Source: Lycium barbarum | Taxonomy: Eukaryota; Streptophyta; Magnoliopsida; Solanales; Solanaceae | Assembly (NCBI RefSeq): GCF_019175385.1 | Contig: NC_083339.1 | Location: 81,084,120-81,148,119, forward strand | Direction of reading: 5' to 3' | DNA: 64,000 nt | Position numbers and translations under genes: made by a program | In this document: one piece after another, positions 60,292-64,000 of the stretch | How the letters are laid out: each line of letters starts with the position of its first letter | How positions within the stretch are numbered: the stretch's first letter is position 1 | The notes under the pieces: generated by a model | What the model was told of the DNA's origin: nothing | Database searches by the model: none | The model's input: the letters and a program-made list of their open reading frames with translations, nothing else

Positions 60292-62665
60292 TGTTACACC
60301 TCTCGTCTTCATGGTAGGAAAAACTTACGGCTTCCTATTTCTGTATGCCCTGAAATGGAGATTTGTACCCGAGTATTGGGATGATAAGTATTTTACCCTG
60401 TGCATGGAGTTACTATCAGGTATTCCAGGTATATTGTAGGATTAGAAGTTGAACGGATTGAACCGACGCAGGCTGAGCAGATTCAGGGAAATCTGCAGAC
60501 ACCAGACATTATCGATGGACTGTCGATCATGTTGATGGGCCGTCGATCAAGTCGACGGGCCATCACTATGAACCGTCGTTATGTTCTGAGAATTCTGATC
60601 TGCAGAAACCGATCATCGAGACACGTGTCAATGGTCCGTCGATCGCCGCAGTCGATATGGCTCTTCAGCTTCTGATCTGCAAAAGCAGGTTGACAGACCG
60701 TTGACACGTCGACGTGACCGTCGAACCGCTCATCTGGAACATTCCAGTTCCAGCTATAAATAGACGAGTCACACCCCAAAATTTCATATTTTATTCTCTT
60801 TTCAAGTATTGAAGGTTCTAGAAAAATTCTCTCATTATATTATCACATATCCAAGGGAAATCAAGAAGTAAACCCCAAGAAATTGTGGAATCAAGGGTGA
60901 GGATACTCTCTAGGGTTTGTGGAACCTAAGAATCTTTTGGTGTTGGAGTAGGGTTTTCTCCAAGTGAAGAAATTCCATTCAAAGTCCATTCCTACATTAT
61001 CAAAGGTAAGCTTTATGTTTATTTCATGTTATTAAAAGTATTGAGAGATTGAAAGACTTGGATTATGGAAGGGAGGAGGATATGGAGTGCTAATATGAAA
61101 ATAGTAATATTCTTGAATCATGACTTGACTTGAATCATAGTTCTTGAGATGTAATGAGTATAATCTTGCTATGAATAGTATTAAAACTGTTGTAGAGGCA
61201 TTGTATGAGGATGGATACGGTATGGTGCCATAGTTAGGGTTAGGAAGGAGTTTGATAGGGAATGTTGAGGATTTAATAATGCCTAGCTTGAAGAAATTAT
61301 TGACTAAAATATTGTGGGTGTTGTTATTGATGTTGAGAGTTGTTTATTATATGGAGGAAGTCATCGAAATAAAAGAGATTTTACCCAATTTTCATTAGCT
61401 TTAGCTTAAGCTTAAGTATGTTTCGATTATCTAATTTCAATACGAACTATCTCGAATGTAGAAACGTGAATATTTGAGGGAAGCGTTCAAGTGATAAAGT
61501 TAGTGAAGCATAAAGGTATGTAAGGCTAGTCCCTTCTTTTCTAAGGCATGATTTCTATGACATGACTTTCTTTATCTTTCCATGATCTTTTTACAGTTCG
61601 GAAAATATGAGCCAATGTTTATAAAGAGCTTCTTATGAGACAAAGATAAGAGATATGTCATGAATATGACAATAATAATGATGAGCCTAAATCTAAAGAT
61701 TCTAAAGTTCGTGATATGGCGTTGTTATGAAGCTAATGACCCTTATACGACTCTTTGATTGTTATTCATTGTTGATAGACTCACTTTATAAAGCTAGTTC
61801 CTTCAAGGTGAGACATGATGAACATGACTACTCCATAATAGAATCAGGGGTTCTCGACTTTACGTCACCCTGATAGAGTTATAGTTTGTATTTGAGTTCT
61901 AATGTATGTTTCATGAGATGTATATGATGATGAGATTACACCATACCTAGATGGCCGGACATGTCACCGCGAAGGCGAGCTGCATACGATTCTGCCGTGC
62001 CTAGATGGCCAGACATGTCACCACTCATGCGGGCTGCTTATGATTACACCGTGCCTAGAAGGCCAGACATCACACCACTAGTGGGCGGCGTTATGATGGT
62101 TACCCGAACGCGGGTTAACGATGATGGTATATATGATATGCATACATACGTTTTCCTTTAAAGATTAAGCAGTTTATATCTCCAGCTCATGTTTCATTGT
62201 TTCTCTATTATGCTATTACTATTCATGTCTTACATATTCAGTACACTTTTCGTACTGAGGTCCTTTCGTTTGGACGTTGTGTTCATGCCAACAGGTAGAC
62301 AGAGAGATGGTACAGATCCGTAGGAGCTTATCAGCAGATTCATAGGAGCACTCCATTATTCCAGATGTGCTACTTATGATCATATTCTTTTGTGTATATA
62401 TTTTGGGCAAGACGGGGTCCTGTCCCGTCCTTATGTCTAGTACTCTAGTAGAGGCTCGTAGATACGTACGTGTGAGTTGTTCATATCCTACGATGATCAC
62501 ATTGTATTTTTGTATATCATTTTTGCAGTCGTGAGGGCTTACGTATATAGACTTATGTTTCTTTGGAGATTGTAAATGTTCATGCTGAGTATGATGATTA
62601 GCTTATCGAGTAGTGCTCGGCCGTTAGCTCCGGGTACCCGTCATGGCCCTAGTCAAGTCGTGACA
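60292..62665 (+). repeat. Solo LTR H (2,374 bp), TSD gtaac
   Basis: It runs from TGTTACACCTC to CAAGTCGTGACA, flanked by gtaac at 60287-60291 and 62666-62670. It has a cluster of CGTCGATC/GTCGACGG motifs (60511-60725), TATAAATA (60755-60762), a donor AAAG|GTAAGC (GT at 61006), hairpin repeats with CCTAGATGGCC (61945-62110) and AGTAC/GTACT (62240-62256). It is closest to C's LTR. Confidence 0.93.
60755..60762 (+). promoter_or_regulatory. TATA box of solo LTR H
   Basis: TATAAATA lies 30 bases downstream of the CGTCGA motif cluster, upstream of the splice donor. It is followed by an exon-like stretch of about 240 bases. Confidence 0.6.
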
Positions 62666-63828
62666 GTAACTGAAAAGGAAATTTCACAGAGCAAAAAGAC
62701 AGGCCGTATAATATTTGACGGACTGTGAAACCTACCGTCGATGAGTAACAATATGTAACTCAGCCAAGGGAAATTCTGTGGAGCATTTATACGGATCGTA
62801 TAATATTTTACGGTCCGTCGAATAGGAAGCGTAGAAAGATTGAAGAAAGCAATTTGACGGCTGAAGAGGAAATTTGACGGACCGTATAAATTTTTACTAT
62901 CCGTAAAACAGTGCCGACTGGTTAGTTTTGTAATATTAATTCTCACCACTTGGACTACTACAAATACTTATTGTAGGGTTTGTTTAGATGATTCTTCCTC
63001 AGATTATTGTCTCTTGACAACTGGCATTGAATACTTATAGTTTTTGGAGCTTTTTGAGGAAAAGATCATAACTTTTAATGTTCTTTATTGAACAGTAAGC
63101 ATCAATGAATTCTTTATTATATTGTTTTGTATTAATTACTATGAGTAGATAAATTCCCTACTAAGATTGTGAACCTAAGGGTGGGTGTTATGTGAATAGG
63201 TTTTCACTATAGATATATGCATAATGGGTTGTTAGGGTTCATTTATTCTTTATTCTCCATTGTTGGTTGATGGTTGAACATTAACTCAAGTCGTAAAACA
63301 TTGCTTTACTTGGGAAAGTAAGTTAGGGTTTGGTAAGAATAAGTAACAAGAACTCGGGCGCTAACCCTCATTTAATAAATTCTCTTAGGAATGATAAATT
63401 TACTTGGCACATATTAACCGTTCTTCATATAAACTCTTTTATATTTGGGAAAATCATAAAGAGAAATACTTCCTAACTGTTGGGAAACATTAGGAAGTCA
63501 CTTAGAGGTTAAGTTCATTCATACAACAATCCATTAGAAGTATATCATAGTAATATCCATAGAATTACACTTCATCTAAAAGGGACACAATCTTGGTTTC
63601 TTTTAATAGATTAATTACAATCTAATCAAGATAGCTAGTAGAAAAAACCAACTATTTTACAACCCTACGGGAATACGAATAAAGATTGAAAGTCAAGTAA
63701 CCCACTACTTCAGTAATCTTTTCACACCATAATCCCTGTGGGATTTGACCCCAACCTAGTTGGGTTACTATATTTGACATCGTCCGCTTTAAGCCATTTG
63801 TTAGGTGTAATTTGAGTGTATCAAATTT

Positions 63829-63846
63829 TGGTGTCGTTTCAGTGAA
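63829..63846 (+). other. Degenerate Asp-tRNA-type primer binding site
   Basis: TGGTGTCGTTTCAGTGAA resembles the TGGCGCCGTTGCCGGGGA site used by Athila/Tat elements, with several transitions. It lies 5 bases after the LTR end. Confidence 0.5.
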
Positions 63847-64000
63847 AAAGGTGGATTTTTTGGTTGAAAGGAAATTCTGGTGGAGCGTCCTTATTCACAG
63901 GTTTTACCCTACTCAGTCTGATAAACAATTGATGGTTGACAAGGCCATTTTAGTAGCTTCTATCATGTCTAAATACTTTATTGATGCTGGCAAGCTGATT
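63842..64000 (+). CDS. Partial reading frame resembling the plant-transposon-type domain (runs off the edge)
   Basis: The frame is open from the primer-site region to the window end and contains KFWWSVLIHRFYPTQSDK then MVDKAILVASIMSKYFIDAG. The pattern W-W...RFYPT...A-[IL]-[LV]...I...G...LI resembles the domain found in many Solanaceae 'putative plant transposon protein' entries, usually tied to Ty3/gypsy fragments. No start codon can be chosen. It abuts the primer site with no long leader, unlike typical Athila elements, so it may be a rearranged copy. Confidence 0.4.
   Translation, partial: MKKVDFLVERKFWWSVLIHRFYPTQSDKQLMVDKAILVASIMSKYFIDAGKLI

Larger units (their letters stand above)
60111..63823 (+). 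repeat. Athila/Tat-like 5' LTR, split by solo LTR H
   Basis: It starts TGATGTGCCGCATAATTTAA with the GTGTTTTAGGTATTT text typical of this group. It resumes after H at 62671 and ends CCCTGTGGGATTTGACCCCA ... GAGTGTATCA. GACGGACCGTATAA-type palindromic motifs lie at 62700-62910. A degenerate Asp-tRNA-type primer site follows. Type is judged from these landmarks; the second LTR is not in the window. Confidence 0.65.

Noticed and set aside
60230..60439. 69-codon frame starting MAKVGELLEKIAKTSLKW as a small host gene
   Set aside because: It crosses the border between the Athila-like LTR and solo LTR H, so it is created by the insertion.

Overview
This looks like a nuclear, heterochromatic stretch of a plant genome, probably an asterid and possibly a Solanaceae member. 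That guess rests on the style of the Ty3/gypsy elements and cannot be proven here. I find no credible host gene, rRNA, tRNA or CRISPR array. Almost every base can be assigned to nested LTR retrotransposons, solo LTRs and fragments. The coding remnants are mostly chromovirus gag-pol of Tekay/Del type: initiator-Met tRNA primer site, DDE integrase, C-terminal chromodomain-like tail. Two fragments are Athila/Tat-like.

Layout, left to right, using private letters. A (1-8081, minus) is a non-autonomous element with 2.5-kb LTRs, its left LTR cut by the window edge; it sits inside the gag of C (8082-14533, plus), a decayed gag-pol plus 3' LTR. C's LTR is broken and joined head to head with J (14534-16693), a truncated minus LTR. 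Next comes an Athila-like gag-protease fragment (16694-17595). E (17596-39735, minus) follows; it is interrupted in gag by D (24378-34347, minus, complete, TSD catac) and in its 5' LTR by solo LTR F (35803-38041, TSD cacag/cgcag). E is truncated at 39735 and fused to G (plus, same LTR family as E). G's leader is split by B (40197-50520, plus, non-autonomous, TSD tttag), whose 5' LTR carries solo LTR I (41361-44108, TSD ttaaa/gtaaa). G resumes with broken gag and pol remnants (50617-54430) and its 3' LTR (54529-57335). Then come a TA/GA microsatellite, an unassigned AT-rich segment, solo LTR K (58040-59252, TSD ctaat), a segment with LTR-like promoter features, and an Athila/Tat-like LTR (60111-63823) split by solo LTR H (60292-62665, TSD gtaac). 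A reading frame resembling a plant-transposon-type domain runs off the right edge.

No element is fully coding-competent. D is the youngest complete copy: its gag-pol is one frame across about 1,590 codons, broken by five stops and no frameshift seen. The other copies carry many stops and frameshifts.

The most interesting signals lie outside the genes and recur in unrelated-looking LTR families. (1) A hairpin with an AGGA loop and covarying arms sits 16-23 bp from the 3' LTR in six elements. (2) A consensus 5' splice site lies downstream of the LTR promoter, with a good 3' splice site at or near the gag ATG, predicting a leader intron that would remove the primer binding site. (3) Each LTR family carries its own short palindromes near the promoter. 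(4) An AGTAC...GTACT inverted repeat recurs in the R/U5 part of LTRs. (5) LTRs are modular: F has the U3 of B but the U5 of D/H/I, while B shares its U5 with A. (6) The two LTRs of D show a sharp step in divergence. All identity figures are hand counts.
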